Part shown: piece after piece, positions 1-11,380 of the stretch
How positions within the stretch are numbered: the stretch's first letter is position 1
How the letters are laid out: every line of letters starts with the position of its first letter
Assembly: GCF_019393635.1 (NCBI RefSeq)
Contig: NC_057861.1
Span: forward strand, 199,231,014-199,295,013
Source: Dromiciops gliroides
Lineage: Eukaryota; Chordata; Mammalia; Microbiotheria; Microbiotheriidae
Reading direction: 5' to 3'
Length of the DNA: 64,000 nucleotides
Notes under the pieces: generated by a model
The model's input: only the letters and a program-made list of their open reading frames with translations
Told to the model about the DNA's origin: nothing
Databases searched by the model: none
Program-made: the position numbers and the translations under genes

Positions 1-1059
1 GGTCCCCTGAAAAGGCCTGTGCCTTCATCACAGAGCCCAAATATCCCCATGACAGGGTAAGATTCCTTCTCAACTGTTTATTTTATCTTCCTTTCCTTAA
101 GACAAAGACTCATCTTTGGTTACTCCAAGCAACTGAAAAGATTCTCAGTTCCCCCAGCCAGTACAAATGTGGTTACACAGAAAATCAGCCCCATGTCCTG
201 GCGCCTACCGATTGCTCTTGGAAATCAAACTTAGGCCAAAGGCAATGTGACAACACCCACTACCACACGGACAATGAAACCCCTTCAACCAAACTGATCT
301 TGGCAGGAGGATGCTGCCATTCAATGTCAATTAAGCAAGGAAATATTTTCTCAAGGAGGCTCCCACCCCCTCCCAGTCCTGAATTCCCTGCCGAAGGCCC
401 GAGGGGCAGAACATCCCCATGCTGGGCAGGTAGCGCCTTGGGATTTGAGAGACAGGGCCAATCCTGCTTTCAGCTTGTGGATCAAAGCCACTGAGTAAAT
501 CCCTGTCCTGACAGTTTATTCTCTCATCACTTCTCAGAGGCCCAGCAGTGCTGTATTTATTTTATTGGGTGTACTCTCTTTTAAATTCAGCTCTGGGTGT
601 TAATATGGACTCAGAGGAATCCTGAGAGAGCTTAAGAGCTGTCCAACAACCCCTGTCTCCCCCTCCATCATGGCTCCTGGTGCTCTGTGAAGGTATTAAC
701 GTTGTACTTTGGCTGCTGCAGATCAATGGAAGACAGAGCTGTAACTAGGAATATTTTCACCTTGGGCAAAAAAAAAAAAAAGTTGAAGTAGGGGTGGGCT
801 GTGTTGGCTCTGCACAAAGAACAGTACTTCCTTGGGGAGGTAGTCATTTAACCTTCAGCTCTGCAAGAATTGAGAGGGAAGGTGGACCTCTTGAGAGTGG
901 AAGGGAATGGTTCCGGGACAGGTGCACCACCCAGAGGTGTGGTCCAGGAAAGGAACACAAGGCAAAGTGTGAGGATAGTGGGGACTAAAGGAAGGAAGCC
1001 CACTTTCCCAGGGAGGAAGCTGCATACTGCCCCCTCGTTGACATTGTGGTGAAAAGTCC
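1..1059. other. Intergenic DNA without recognised repeat or gene
   Basis: Short open frames here (for example around 300-494 and 794-988) lack any family resemblance, splice context or codon bias. An A run sits at 769-781. I see no tRNA, SINE or LINE signature. Confidence 0.4.
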
Positions 1060-3062
1060 CATTTGCTCCATTCTATTCTTCAGTAGATTGCATCCTCAGT
1101 CATCTCCTCTCTTTCTCAAATCTTCGACTTGTCCTGATCTACTAGTTCCTTCCCTACTGTTTCCAAACCTACCCAAGTCTCCTCTATCCTAAAAAGCAAA
1201 CTGAACCAAAATAAAAGCCTTCACGAGACTCTACCATACCCTTAAGCTATTGGATCCCTCACTCCTGTGATAGGATTAGGGGACAGCAATTTCTCCACAA
1301 CAAGAATTAGTTTTCCTTAAAAGAAAACAAAGCTGTCCCCAGGACCTGGTTGGCACCTAACTCCCTTGATGCAGCTTTCTCATCTTAAGGGAATAGAAAA
1401 TCCTACCTACATGGAATCTAGTGCATGCCCATAGATTACTAGTCACCATACCCAGATCCATGCCTAGTCACATTTCCATATGGAAACGATGGGGAACGGT
1501 TCTAGAAAAAAAAAAAAAGAAAGAAAGAAAGCTAAATCCTATTAACCTTGTTGCATATCCTTACTGGGTTAGGATAAACTACAATTTCCTTTGGTAAGTG
1601 TTTAATGACTTGAGAGGGCCTCATTTCACACACACACCCCAAACTGAAGCTGAATTAACAGGGTGCTAGCATTATCGCATCCCCTAACACCTTCTTTTCA
1701 CAGCCAAATTCCATGGGAAAAAAATCTACAATTTCTTCATCTCTCACTCAACACTTTAAAATCTGTATTCTGACCTCATCGATCAACTAAAACTTGTCTC
1801 TCTAAAGTAACCAATGGTCTCTTAATTGCAGATCAGTTATATTTAATACTATTGACCACTCCTTCCTCCAGGATATTCTCTTTGTGGGTTTTCAAGACAC
1901 TTCTCTCTCTTGTTTCTCCTCATAGCTGACTAAACCATTTCAATCTCCTTTACCGTCTCATCTTCGGTATCATGCTCCTTAACCATGGGTATCTCTGTCC
2001 AAGGCCCTCTTGTCTTCTTCCTCTATTCTCCCTCTCTTGGTAATCTCCTCAGCTCCTATGGGTTTGGGTATCATCTCTACACAGATAACTCCCAGATCCT
2101 CATATCTAGTCCCAGTCTCTCACCCAAGCTTTAGTACCATATCACCAATTGCCTAGTGGATATTTCAAACGGCATGTCCTAGAGACATCTCAAACTCAAC
2201 ATTTCTAAAACTGGGCTCATTCTCTTTCCCTTAAACTCCTCCCTCCTTCCAAACTTTCCTGTTTCTATAGATGGAAAGATTATTCTTCCAGTTGCTCAGT
2301 CTCATAATCATTATGCTCAACTCCTCACAATACTCCTTTACCCCACATATCCAATTATTTGCCAAATCTTGCTATTTCTCCTTTCATAACATCTCTCCCA
2401 TCTACACTCTTCTCTCTACTCACACCCTCATCACTTCTCACCTAGATTATCACAGGTCCCCAATTGTTGTCCCTATTGCAAGAGTCTGCCCACTCCAATC
2501 CATTCTATATATTACTGCCTGAGAAATTTTCCTCAAGCACAGATTTGGCCATGAGTTCCCAACCAACTCCAGGAGCTGCCTAGGCCTGCCTCTAGGATAA
2601 AATTGATACTCCTCTGTTTAGAGTTTAAAGCCCTACACAACCTGTCCCCAACAGACATTTCTAGCCTTTCCCCCCAAACTCGGTGATTCAGCTTTCCCTC
2701 TGTTTCTCCCACAGTACTATCTCCTATCTCTGTTCTTTGTGTTGGCCATCCCACATGCCTGTGAGCCACTCCCTCCTCTCCTCTGCCACTTTTCTTCCTC
2801 TAAGATACAGCGTAAGCACTATCTTCTGCATGAAGCCTTTCCTTCTCACGTCCTCCTTCCCAAGCCACCTTATATTTAACTACTTTGTATATGTTTCTCT
2901 TTATTTATGTTGTATATGCTTACACATGTACTTATTTTTTCCCTTAATAGCACATAAGTTCCTTGTGCACAGGAATTGTTTCATTCCTTTTACTTGTATC
3001 CCCAGGACCTACTACACTTACTGTCATTCAGTAGGTGCTTAATAAATGCTTGTTGATTGCTT
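1060..3062 (+). repeat. L2 LINE, long sense-strand copy reaching the 3' end
   Basis: The text follows the L2 3' half. There are ORF2-derived phrases such as CAACATTTCTAAAACTGGGCTCATTC (2196-2221) and CTCACCTAGATTATCACAGG, then CCTACACAACCTGTCCCC, and a tail reading GTAGGTGCTTAATAAATGC (3032-3050). Frames are broken throughout, so no reverse transcriptase can be made. The open frame at 2683-3042 is a piece of this decayed element. Confidence 0.8.
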
Positions 3063-3477
3063 GTCCTCAGATACCCTCCAGTCCAGAGGTTCCTAAGCAG
3101 GTATCCACAAAGAGATTGTTTGGGGGTGAGCAGGAACAGCAATTTCTGTAGAGCATCTATTCAATCTTATGGGAGTGGGGTTTGTGTTGGCAGTGAGAGA
3201 CCTGCACCAGTGGGATAATATCACATTGTAGAAACAGGGAATAAGAAAGGTGCTGATATAATTGAACAAGAAAAGGATCTAGTATTTCATCAGTATAGGT
3301 ATTCACCACCCCACCCTCCCCTCCCCTCAGCCCAGCCAGAACAGATCACAACCACTCTATAACTTAGGAAATTATATTTATGAATTTCTGTAGACAAAAA
3401 AATATATATATATCGCCTGGTGGCTAGCCCTCTAGCCTTCTGGCTGGCTCTTTACACTCAGCTAGGCTGAATCTTCA
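3063..3477. other. Intergenic DNA, no recognised feature
   Basis: Holds a short C-rich tract at 3306-3330 and an A/TA run at 3397-3413. No gene or clear repeat is visible. Confidence 0.35.
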
Positions 3478-3727
3478 GGGCAGCTAGGTAGTGCAGTGGG
3501 TAGAGCTCTGGACCTGGAGTCAGGAAGTATGATCTTCCTGAGTTCAAATCCAGCCCCATATACTTTAGCTATGTGACCCTGGGAAAGTCACTTAATCCTG
3601 TTTGCTTCAGTTTCCTCATCTGTAAAATGAGCTGGAGAAGGAAACAGCAAACTACTCCAGTATCTTTGCCAAGAAAACCTCAAGTAGGGTCATGAAGAGA
3701 TGGACACAACTGAAAAACGACTGAACA
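3478..3727 (+). repeat. Marsupial SINE, long form (tRNA-like head plus core and distal tail)
   Basis: The head GGGCAGCTAGGTAGTGCAG is followed by TATGTGACCCTGGGAAAG and then by the long-form region CTCATCTGTAAAATGAGCTG ... ATCTTTGCCAAGAAAACC ... GGACACAACTGAA. The short form lacks this distal half. Copies of the same long type occur at 17874 (plus), 26673 (minus) and 45712 (minus). Confidence 0.8.
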
Positions 3728-3903
3728 TGAACAGACTGATCCTTAGGCAGTAGCTGGTTTACAAACCCAAAGCATTTATAGCCCAGGAGGGACATGGCAG
3801 AGCTTCTACTCCTCTGTCTCAACCAGAAGAGACAACAAACAAGAGGTATGAGAGATTGGGGTTGGAAGAATCTCCTTTTGTTGGAATGATGGATGAGATA
3901 GCT

Positions 3904-3987
3904 ATGTAGTATAGTGTAGTATACTGTAGTGTAATATATAGTATATATATATATATATATAGTGTAATATAGTGTAGTGTAGTATAT

Positions 3988-4032
<45 letters not shown>

Positions 4033-4076
4033 TAATATAGTGTAGTGTAGTATAGTATAGTATAGTATAGTAATGG
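3904..4076. repeat. AT-rich simple repeat (TATA and TAGTGTAG runs)
   Basis: Irregular TAGTGTAGTA units alternate with two pure (TA)n runs (about 3945-3960 and 3990-4028). The long minus-strand open frame across it is a by-product of the repeat. Confidence 0.9.
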
Positions 4077-4275
4077 GCCTGGAGTCAGGAAGATCTGAGT
4101 TTGTATCCTGTCTCAAGTACTTATAAGCTGTATGACCCTTGGCTAGTTACTTAATCTCTTTCAGCCTCAGTTTCCTTGTCTTTAAAATGGGAATAATTAT
4201 GGTACCTACTTCTTAGGGTTGTGAAGAGAATCAAATGGCAGAATATATATAAAGTGCTTTGCAAACCTACATACC
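4077..4275 (+). repeat. MIR-family SINE, sense
   Basis: Reads GGGCCTGGAGTCAGGAAGATC, GCTGTATGACCCTTGGC, CTCAGTTTCCTTGTCTTTAAAATGGG and ends near AAGTGCTTTGCAAACC. These are the head, core and 3' phrases of the mammal-wide MIR group. Confidence 0.7.
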
Positions 4276-4447
4276 ATCATGATGACAGTAGTGGGGTTAA
4301 TGATGATCAGGAAAAGCATCCTGAACTGGCCCTTGAAGGAAGGGAAAACATACAACAAATGTAGATGTGGAGAAAAGCCATTCCAGGAATAGAAGATGGT
4401 GAAGTGAAAATCTAAAGAGAAGAAAATTACCAAGTAAACATGGATTA

Positions 4448-4594
4448 TTATTTTTTTTTTGCGGGGCCATGGGGGTTAAGTGGCTTGCCCAGGGTCACAC
4501 AGCTAGTAAGTGTAAAGTGTCTGAGGCCAGATTTGAACTCAGGTACTCCTGAATCCAAGGCCAGTGATTTATCCACTGCACCACCTAGTTGCCC
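4448..4594 (-). repeat. Marsupial short SINE, antisense (older of two insertions at one site)
   Basis: A T run is followed by GGGGGTTAAGTGGCTTGCCC and the complement of the tRNA-like head (CACCACCTAGTTGCCC). It is flanked by TAAACATGGATTA (4435-4447) and TAAACAATGGATT (4597-4609), a near-perfect target-site duplication. Confidence 0.85.
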
Positions 4595-4622
4595 ACTAAA
4601 CAATGGATTCTTAGCATTTACC

Positions 4623-4767
4623 CTTTTTTTTTTTAGGGCAGTGAGGGTTAAGTGACTTGCCCAGGGTCACACAGCTAGTAAGTGTCAAGTGTCTGAGGTT
4701 GGATTTGAACTCAGGTCCTCCTGAATCCAGGGTCAGTTCTTTACCCACTGCACCACCTAGCTGCCCC
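4623..4767 (-). repeat. Marsupial short SINE, antisense (second insertion at the same target)
   Basis: Reads AGGGTTAAGTGACTTGCCC to CACCTAGCTGCCCC. The 17-base duplication TAAACAATGGATTCTTA occurs at 4597-4613 and 4769-4785. Ten extra bases (GCATTTACCC) sit between the left copy and the T run. Confidence 0.88.
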
Positions 4768-4785
4768 TTAAACAATGGATTCTTA

Positions 4786-5484
4786 AAGGAGCCTTTTCTA
4801 TTTTGGTTAAAAAAAAAAAGCAAAAGACTAATAAATATCCCAGACAGAAAGAAGCAGTTGTTATTCAGCAGCTAAAAGTCAGTTTTGTGGCTTGGGGGAA
4901 AAATGGGAAGCCAAAAGCATCATCAAGAGTAAGAGAGACAGAAACAAGAAAGACTCAGAGACAAGAGACACACAGAGACAGAGACAAATAAGCAAGAAGG
5001 CCCACAGAAACAGAGTCAGTTTGTGAAAGTTTCTAAAATAAGGATAATTATTAATTATTAAGAAAAGTAAGCAAAATTATAGGGACTTTGAAGGGGAGAA
5101 CTGAGGCCAGAAACTTGAACCAGCTAATAATTGGAATAGTTTCATGCCCATGCATCTGAATCACCTGCAGTGGAACTGAACTAAGTTTACTTGCTTCTTT
5201 CTGGAGGAATAGATAAAGGTCTCCTGCTAATTGATTCCTGCTGGGAGGCATTTGGGGAGGCTCTAGGGAAAGGTGACTCTTCTCAGTGAAAATACCCTTT
5301 TGTAGAGGTTTGATTTCTATTCTCAGTTTGATTCATTTTTAAACCAGCTCAGTGATTTCCATACCAAGGATGTGAGGGTTGGCATCAAGAGACACTTTTC
5401 CCCAGGATTTTGTTTCCAGTTTTGCTTGAGAATTGAGCTACTCTTTGTAAGACTTTGTGGTAAAAGTTTAAAGACAAGAAGAAG
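4786..5484. other. Intergenic DNA, no recognised feature
   Basis: An A run (4809-4819) and an AGA/CAGA-rich stretch (4930-4990) are present. No gene or repeat family recognised. Confidence 0.35.
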
Positions 5485-6167
5485 AATCATTAACTTTTCT
5501 GGGGGTGGAGCCAAGATGGCAGAGGAAAGACATTAAATGCACAGAGCTCCTGACACAATTACCTCCAAAACAGCAATAAAACAACCCCTGGAGCAACAAA
5601 ACCCACAAAAAGATGGTGTGAGATTATTTCTCATCCAAAGACAGATTATAGGGGGCCATGCTGGGCTGAAAAAAGAGTTCAACCCTGCAATCTCACTGAC
5701 ACAGACCCCAGACATGCTGCACCAGAGGAATTTACCCCCAAAACCTCCAAATCAGCTGCAGCACCAGCATTTTCTGCAACTAAGCTTATGGTTGGGTAAG
5801 AGGGCTGAATGGCTGGCCGGGGGAGGGGGGGCGGAATACAGGGGTGTCTGTGGGACCTAAGGAGGAATTTGGCTATCCCACTCCAGGGGGGAACCAGGAA
5901 GAAATCTTGAGTGGTGGGAGGCCCAGGTAGGGGAGGGGCACAGGCTCATCAGAGCTAAGAACCACCACAGCACACAAAGTTCTGCTTACTGGTTAATTAG
6001 CAAGTTGGCTTGAGGTTATCTTCGGACCAGAGAACAGGCCAGGTGAGAGAAAAACCTGCCTTCCCTCAAACCAAAACACCTGGGACCCTCTGAAGCTTGA
6101 GACAGTGTAGCTTGGAAGTAGGGCCCCACTGTAAGAGGGAGTTAAAAGTCAAGTAAAAGATGGCAAG

Positions 6168-7105
6168 ATGAGGAAGCAAAAAAAGTTGATAACTATAGAA
6201 AGTTTCTTTAGCAACAAGGAAGATCAAGGTGTACCCTCAGAAGAGGATAGCAACCACAAGGCCCCTACATCTAAAGCTTCCAAGAAAAGTAGGAATTGGT
6301 CTCGGGCCATGGAAGTGCTCAAAAGGGACTTTGAAGAGAAAGTAGGAGAGATAGAAGGAAGATTTAGAGAGGTGAAGGAAAGAATGGAAAGAGAAATGAG
6401 AGCTATGCAGGAGAGTCATGAGAAAAAAGTCAACAGCTTAAAAAGCCAAATGGAAAAGGAGATACAAAAGCTCTACGAAGAAAATAATTGCCTAAGAATT
6501 AGGATTGAACAAATGGAAACTGGTAACTTTATGAGAAACGAAGACACAGTCAAGCAGATCCAAATGAATTAAAAAAAAAATAGAGGGCAATATGAAATAT
6601 CTCCTTGGAAAAACAGCTGACCTCGAAAATAGATCCAGGAGAAATAATTTTAAAATCATTGGACTACCTGAAAACCATGATCAAAATAAGAGTTTAGACA
6701 TCACTTTCCAATAAATTATCTGGGAAAATTTCCCTGATATTCTAGAAGCAGAAGGTACAATAGAAATTGAAAGAATCCACCAATTACCTCCTGAAAGAGA
6801 TCCCAAAAGGAAAACCTCCAGGAATATTATAGCCAAATTCCAGAGCTCCCAGGTCAAGGAGAAAATATTGCAAGCTGCTAGAAAAAAAAGGAATCCAAAT
6901 ACTGTGGAGCTACAATAAGGATAAAACTATATCTAGCAGCATCTACATTAAAGTCGGGGAGGGCATGGAATATGATATTCCAGAAGGCAAAGGAACTGAG
7001 ATTACAGCCAAGAATCACGTACCCAGCAAAACTTAGTATAATCTTTCAGAGGAAAAAATGGGACTTTAATGAAAAAGAGGACTTTCATGTATTTGGGATG
7101 AAATG
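6168..7105 (+). pseudogene. L1 ORF1 (RNA-binding retrotransposon protein), broken
   Basis: The first 134 codons are open (6168-6572): a basic N-terminus, then a coiled coil with heptads around MEVLKRDFEEKVGEIEGRF and on to EENNCLRIRIEQME. After a stop at 6570-6572 and a frame change, the RRM-like part is readable at about 6588-6895 (RSRRNNFKIIGLPE, then IEIERIHQLPPERDPKRK, then IIAKFQSSQVKEKILQAARKK). A further shift leads to the C-terminal domain (LQPRITYPAKLSIIF near 7000-7045). In L1 this protein forms trimers that bind L1 RNA and act as a chaperone. Stops and shifts make this copy dead. Confidence 0.85.
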
Positions 7106-7349
7106 ACCTGAAATGAATAGAAAATTTGACTTTCAAATACACAACCCTAGAGAAGCATAAAAAGGTAAACAGGGAAAAGAAATCATGAGCGATATTAAAA
7201 GATCAAACTGTTTACATTCCTAAATGGGAAGATAATACTTCTAACTTATAAGAACTTTCTCAGTATTAGGTACCTGAAAGGAATACACTTAGAGGACACA
7301 GGTCTGAACTGAATATGAAGGGGTGATATCTGTAAAGCATTTATTTTTT

Positions 7350-7473
7350 ATTTATCCTTGTTTTTTGTGAGGTAGGCAGGGTGGGGTGTCTTATGTCTGG
7401 GTCTGTATTTGGGCTCGGGGCCTCCTGGGCCCAGGGCTAGTGGTTTGTCCACTGTGCCACCTAGTAACCCATG
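7350..7473 (-). repeat. Degraded SINE fragment inserted in the L1-like element, antisense
   Basis: The end CCTGGGCCCAGGGCTAGTGG and CCACTGTGCCACCTAGTAACCC matches the complement of the marsupial SINE head. The inner part is shortened and diverged. Confidence 0.55.
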
Positions 7474-7499
7474 ATGACATCTTTAAAATAGGGTTGAGG

Positions 7500-8130
7500 A
7501 GTCGGAGGAATGCACTGGGGGAGGGGGAAGGGGAGAGGTGGACTGGGGAGAGGTAGCTCACATGAAGGAAAGAAGAAAAAAGCTTATGGAGGAGAGGGGA
7601 AGAGGGGGAAGGAGTGGGGGAGTGAGTGAACCTTACTATCATCAGAATTGGCTCAAAGAGGGAATAACACACATACTCAACTGGGTATAGTAATATATTT
7701 TGCCCTGGGGGAAAGTGGGAGGGGAAGGATATGGGTGGGGGGAGAAGAGGGGAAGGAAGGAAGGGAAGATTGGGGGAGGGAGCAGTAAAAAGCAAAACAA
7801 TTTTGAGGAAGGTGAAGATGTTCTGAATAACTGCACATATATGACATATTGAATTGCTTGATTTCATAGGGAGGGTTGAGGAGGGAGGGAAGAAGAAAAA
7901 TTTAGAACACAGAGTTAGCTCAAAGACCTTAATCTCATCAGGGTGGGCTCAAGGAGGAAATAACATACACACTCAATTGGGAGGAGCAATATATTTAACC
8001 ATACAGGAAAGTAGGAGCAGAGAGGATAAGGAGGGAAGGGTGAAAGAAGGAAGGGAAGAGTAGGGGAGGGGGCAGTCAGAAGCAAAACACTTTTGAGGAG
8101 GAATAGGGTAAAATAAGATCGAAAACAGAG
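7500..8130 (+). repeat. Doubled purine-rich 3' module within the L1-like element
   Basis: Block A (7625-7815) and block B (7925-8105) are diverged copies. Each carries a GGCTCAA(A)GAGG phrase, an ATAACA...ACTCAA phrase, a G/A-rich stretch and then AGCAAAACA(A/C)TTTTGAGGA. A 3'-end-like passage (ATGACATATTGAATTGCTTG, 7841-7860) lies between them and is echoed at 8576-8600 near the true end. Confidence 0.7.
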
Positions 8131-8879
8131 TAAATATCATAGGAAGAGAATAGGATGGAGGGAAATAGTTATGATGATTGACTATAATGGCAAAACATAT
8201 GGTACCTACTTTGCTGGGCTATTGTGAAGAAAATTCTTTGTCAAGTTTAAGGTACTATATAAAAGTTGTGATGAACAACATGCTATCAGAAAAACTTGGA
8301 AAGACCTACATGAACTGAAGCAGAGTGAAATGTACTGTATACAAAATAACAGCCATAGTGTAAGATCATCTGCTGGGAAGGATGTAGTTATTTTCAGCAA
8401 TGCAATTATCCAATATAACTCTGAAGGACTTATGAAAATTGCAATCCATCTACAGAGAAAGAACTGATGGTATCTGAAAACAGATTGAAGCATATTTTTT
8501 TGACAGTTCCTTAATCTGAAGTTTTGTTTTTAGCTGTTTTCTCTCACAACCTAGCTAATGTGGAGATGTTCTCCATGACTACTCATGTATAATTTATATT
8601 GAATTGTTTGAGTTCTTGGGGGTGGGGGGTGGGTGGGAAGGGAGGGCAGAAGAGAAGTTGGACCACAAAGTTTTAAAAAACTGATGTCAAAATTTGTTTT
8701 TACATGTAAATTGGAAAATAAAATTCTAAACAGAAAAAGGGAAAAAAAGAAAAATCATTAACTCCTCAATGAATCTGATGAATGTATATGGTAATGGGTT
8801 GGTTATGAGAAGTTAGTGTGGTGTATACTCCACTCACCCACTCACAAATGACTGAGATAACATAACTTGCTAAATATTA

Positions 8880-8985
8880 ATATAAGAAGTAACAAATAGC
8901 ATTTATACAGTAGTTAAAAGTTTGTAAAATACTTTATACATACCAGTTTCTTTTGAGCCTCATGATCTCCCTGTGAGGTACTATC
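8880..8985 (-). repeat. MIR-like 3' fragment, antisense
   Basis: AAATAGCATTTATACAGTAG, AAAATACTTTATACATACC and CTCCCTGTGAGGTACTATC follow the antisense 3' part of MIR. It is cut by the adjoining tetranucleotide repeat. Confidence 0.5.
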
Positions 8986-8986
8986 A

Positions 8987-9047
<61 letters not shown>

Positions 9048-9048
9048 C
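8984..9048. repeat. (ATCT)n microsatellite, about 15 units
   Basis: Almost perfect tetranucleotide run with no interruptions visible after the first units; likely polymorphic. Confidence 0.95.
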
Positions 9049-10030
9049 AACTTTGTGCCTAATACTATGCTAATGAGAATTGCCTTACAATAGGAGGTGG
9101 CATTGAGCTGAGTTTTGAAGGAAGCTATGAAGTGGAAACTAGAACAGTATATTCCAGGCATGGGAGATCACCTGTACAAAGGCATGGAAATGGAAGATGG
9201 AATTTCACATGTGAGAAACAATGAGAAAGGCAGTTTGGCTAGACCATGCAATGTATGATAGAGGGTGATATGTAGACACTTAGACTTGTAGTTTGAAGTA
9301 AAATTTGAAATGGCTTTAAATGTCAAACATAGGAGTTTAGGCTTGTCCTAGATGCAAGTAGGAGGCAATTCTGTGTAGGATGGATTATAGAGAAAAGAGA
9401 GTAGAGAGAGGGAGAACAATTAGGAAGTTACTGAAATAGGCCAGGAAAGAGGTTATGAGGGCAAGCAGGGTGGTGGCTCTATGAATCAAGAGGAGGGTTC
9501 AGACATGAGAGATTCTATGGAGGTAGAAGAATATCTAAGACCTGGCAAGTAATTGCATATGAGGAGCTAGTGAAAATGAAGTGTCAAGGATGGCTACAAT
9601 GCTGTAAAACTGGGTGAGTAGAAGGATGGTGATGTCCATCTTCCCACAGGAAAGTTGGGAAGAAGAGAGTGATTATGGGTATATTTTTGTTACAGGTATG
9701 TTGTTTGAGATGCCTATGGGATATCCATCTGGAGACACCCGATAGGCTGATAGTCATGTATTATTTGCATTCAGGAGATGATAGCTGAATTCATGGAGTT
9801 TTTGAGATCACTAAGAGAAAGTACCTAGAAGGAAGAGAAGAGGATCCAGCACAGAGTCTTAGTGTATGTCCATGCAAAAGGGAGGTGGAGGGCTGGGCAG
9901 AGAATGAAAGAAATTCAGAAGTAGCCTTGTCATGAAGACTTAGAGAGAAGAGAGCTACTAGGAGGAAGGAATAGTCAACAGTGTCTAATACCTCGAGAGA
10001 TGCCAAGAAGGATGAAGATTAAGAAAAGAT
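9049..10030 (-). repeat. L2 LINE, antisense copy
   Basis: Plus-strand phrases are reverse complements of L2 text: TATTCCAGGCATGGGAGATC, AAATGGCTTTAAATGTCAAAC, then GTTTGAGATGCCTATGGGATATCC (complement of the L2 'GGACATCTCAAACTCAAC' region) and CAGCACAGAGTCTTAGTG. No usable frame remains. Confidence 0.7.
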
Positions 10031-10037
10031 GCTCTCC

Positions 10038-10038
10038 T

Positions 10039-10081
<43 letters not shown>

Positions 10082-10110
10082 CTCTGTCTCTCTCTGACTC
10101 TGTCTCTCCC
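10038..10110. repeat. (CT)n microsatellite
   Basis: Pure CT from about 10042 to 10077, then degraded CTCTGT units. Confidence 0.95.
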
Positions 10111-10435
10111 CATCCCCCAAAGTTGAATTTGCTTTCTTGAAGGCCCTTGACATGCTCTTAATTCATGATGAACTTTCAATCCACAAAAACCCTCAGATTA
10201 TTTCCCCATATACCCCTGTCTTTCCATACCTTCCCCTGCAGGTATTGTGCAGCTGAGTTTTTTGAACCTACCATATCAAGAATGAGTGATAGCATATGAA
10301 CAGCTTGAATGTCACACTGATATTCATGCATTATTAAGAGAACTAGAAGATGGCCTATAGGACATTGGATTGATCCTTTACACAAAATCTTTGGAAAGAC
10401 ATGGAAGAGAACCAAAGGATGAGAAGGCATGAATG

Positions 10436-10565
10436 GGCTGGGATCTTCATTACTACCCTTGTGACTCGAGACAAGTCAGTTCTTTTCTCTGAGTTTGTTT
10501 CTTCCCCTGTAAAACAAGGACTAGGTGGTATCTAATGCGCCTTCCAGTTTTCAATCTATGATCTT
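10436..10565 (+). repeat. MIR-family SINE fragment, sense
   Basis: GTGACTCGAGACAAGTCAG, CTCTGAGTTTGTTTCTTCCCCTGTAAAAC and GCCTTCCAGTTTTCAATCTATGATC follow MIR core and 3' wording. Confidence 0.55.
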
Positions 10566-10794
10566 TGCAAATTATGATGATAAAGGGAATACTCACCCTG
10601 GTAAGATCCATAGAAGTAGGACTTTTCTTTATTCCTATTGAACTTCATCTCAAATATTATCCTATAGGCATGATGCCTGCCTATGGGACCATCTATCCCA
10701 CCCCCAGGAGGTTAAGCTGCTTCTACTCTAATAGGACCATGTCTGGAAATTGGAATGTCCCTTTTTACTCATAGCCCTAATCAAGTTCTGTAAC

Positions 10795-10850
10795 CTTGGA
10801 TGTGGGAAGAACTTAATAAATGTTTGTTGAATTGAGTTAAATTGCACCTG
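10795..10850 (+). repeat. L2/MIR-type 3' tail fragment
   Basis: Reads GAACTTAATAAATGTTTGTTG, the shared L2-type 3' end. Confidence 0.45.
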
Positions 10851-11234
10851 AAGCAATCTCTTTGGGATTTGGCAACTTGACTACTCTAATAACAACACCA
10901 AAAAAGGTTCCATTCCTTCAGATCTACAATGGAAGGGCATAAACTGGAGGAGGGTTAGAAATCCTTTGCAATAATTAATACCACCACCAATAATGATAAT
11001 AAATACTAGCTACCATTTCTATGATCTTATTTAGTCCTCACCTCAAACAATGTGTACTTGAGAAACATTGAGCAGTGTAGAACAGCTTAACCCATTTTTT
11101 TGTTCTGTTCCCTATAATTAATTGTGAGAGAGTTGCTTCTAGGAGGGGGACCTATACTAAAAGACTTCTGTCTCTAAACATAGTACATTTCATTGGTATT
11201 ATCAATTTAACAGTCAATTCAGCACAAGAAACAG

Positions 11235-11380
11235 CATGATAAAGTGGATAAAGGGTTGATTTAAAGTCAGAAAATCTGTGTTGAAGTCCTATTTCTAGCC
11301 TATACTGGCTGTGAAACCATGGATAAGTCACTTAACTGCTCAGTGCCTGAGACAACCCTTTAAGACTATAAGTAATGGAG
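11235..11380 (+). repeat. MIR-family SINE fragment, sense
   Basis: ACAGCATGATAAAGTGGATA, GTTGAAGTCCTATTTCTAGC, GGCTGTGAAACCATGGATAAG and TCAGTGCCTGAGACAAC follow the head and core of MIR-type elements. Confidence 0.5.

Larger units (their letters stand above)
5501..8750 (+). mobile_element. HAL1-like / internally deleted L1 retrotransposon with target-site duplications
   Basis: The element opens with GGGGGTGGAGCCAAGATGGC, a marsupial L1 5' end with an AAGATGGC (YY1-like) site. It runs through a 5'UTR (5501-6167), a broken ORF1 (6168-7105) and purine-rich 3' modules, ending in an A-rich tail near 8750. AATCATTAACT occurs at 5485-5495 and 8753-8763, the expected target-site duplication. The body is only about 3.25 kb because nearly all of ORF2 is missing; only a short ORF2 C-terminal-like remnant is visible at about 8255-8500. 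It could be a HAL1-class (half-L1) element or a one-off internal deletion. A SINE fragment lies inside at about 7350-7473. Confidence 0.8.

Noticed and set aside
3652..4116. 154-codon minus-strand open frame
   Set aside because: It runs through a TATA/TAGTG simple repeat and a long-form SINE; codons simply follow the repeat.
7391..7867. 158-codon minus-strand open frame with Pro/Ser/Leu-rich product
   Set aside because: It is the complement of the purine-rich 3' module of the L1-like element.
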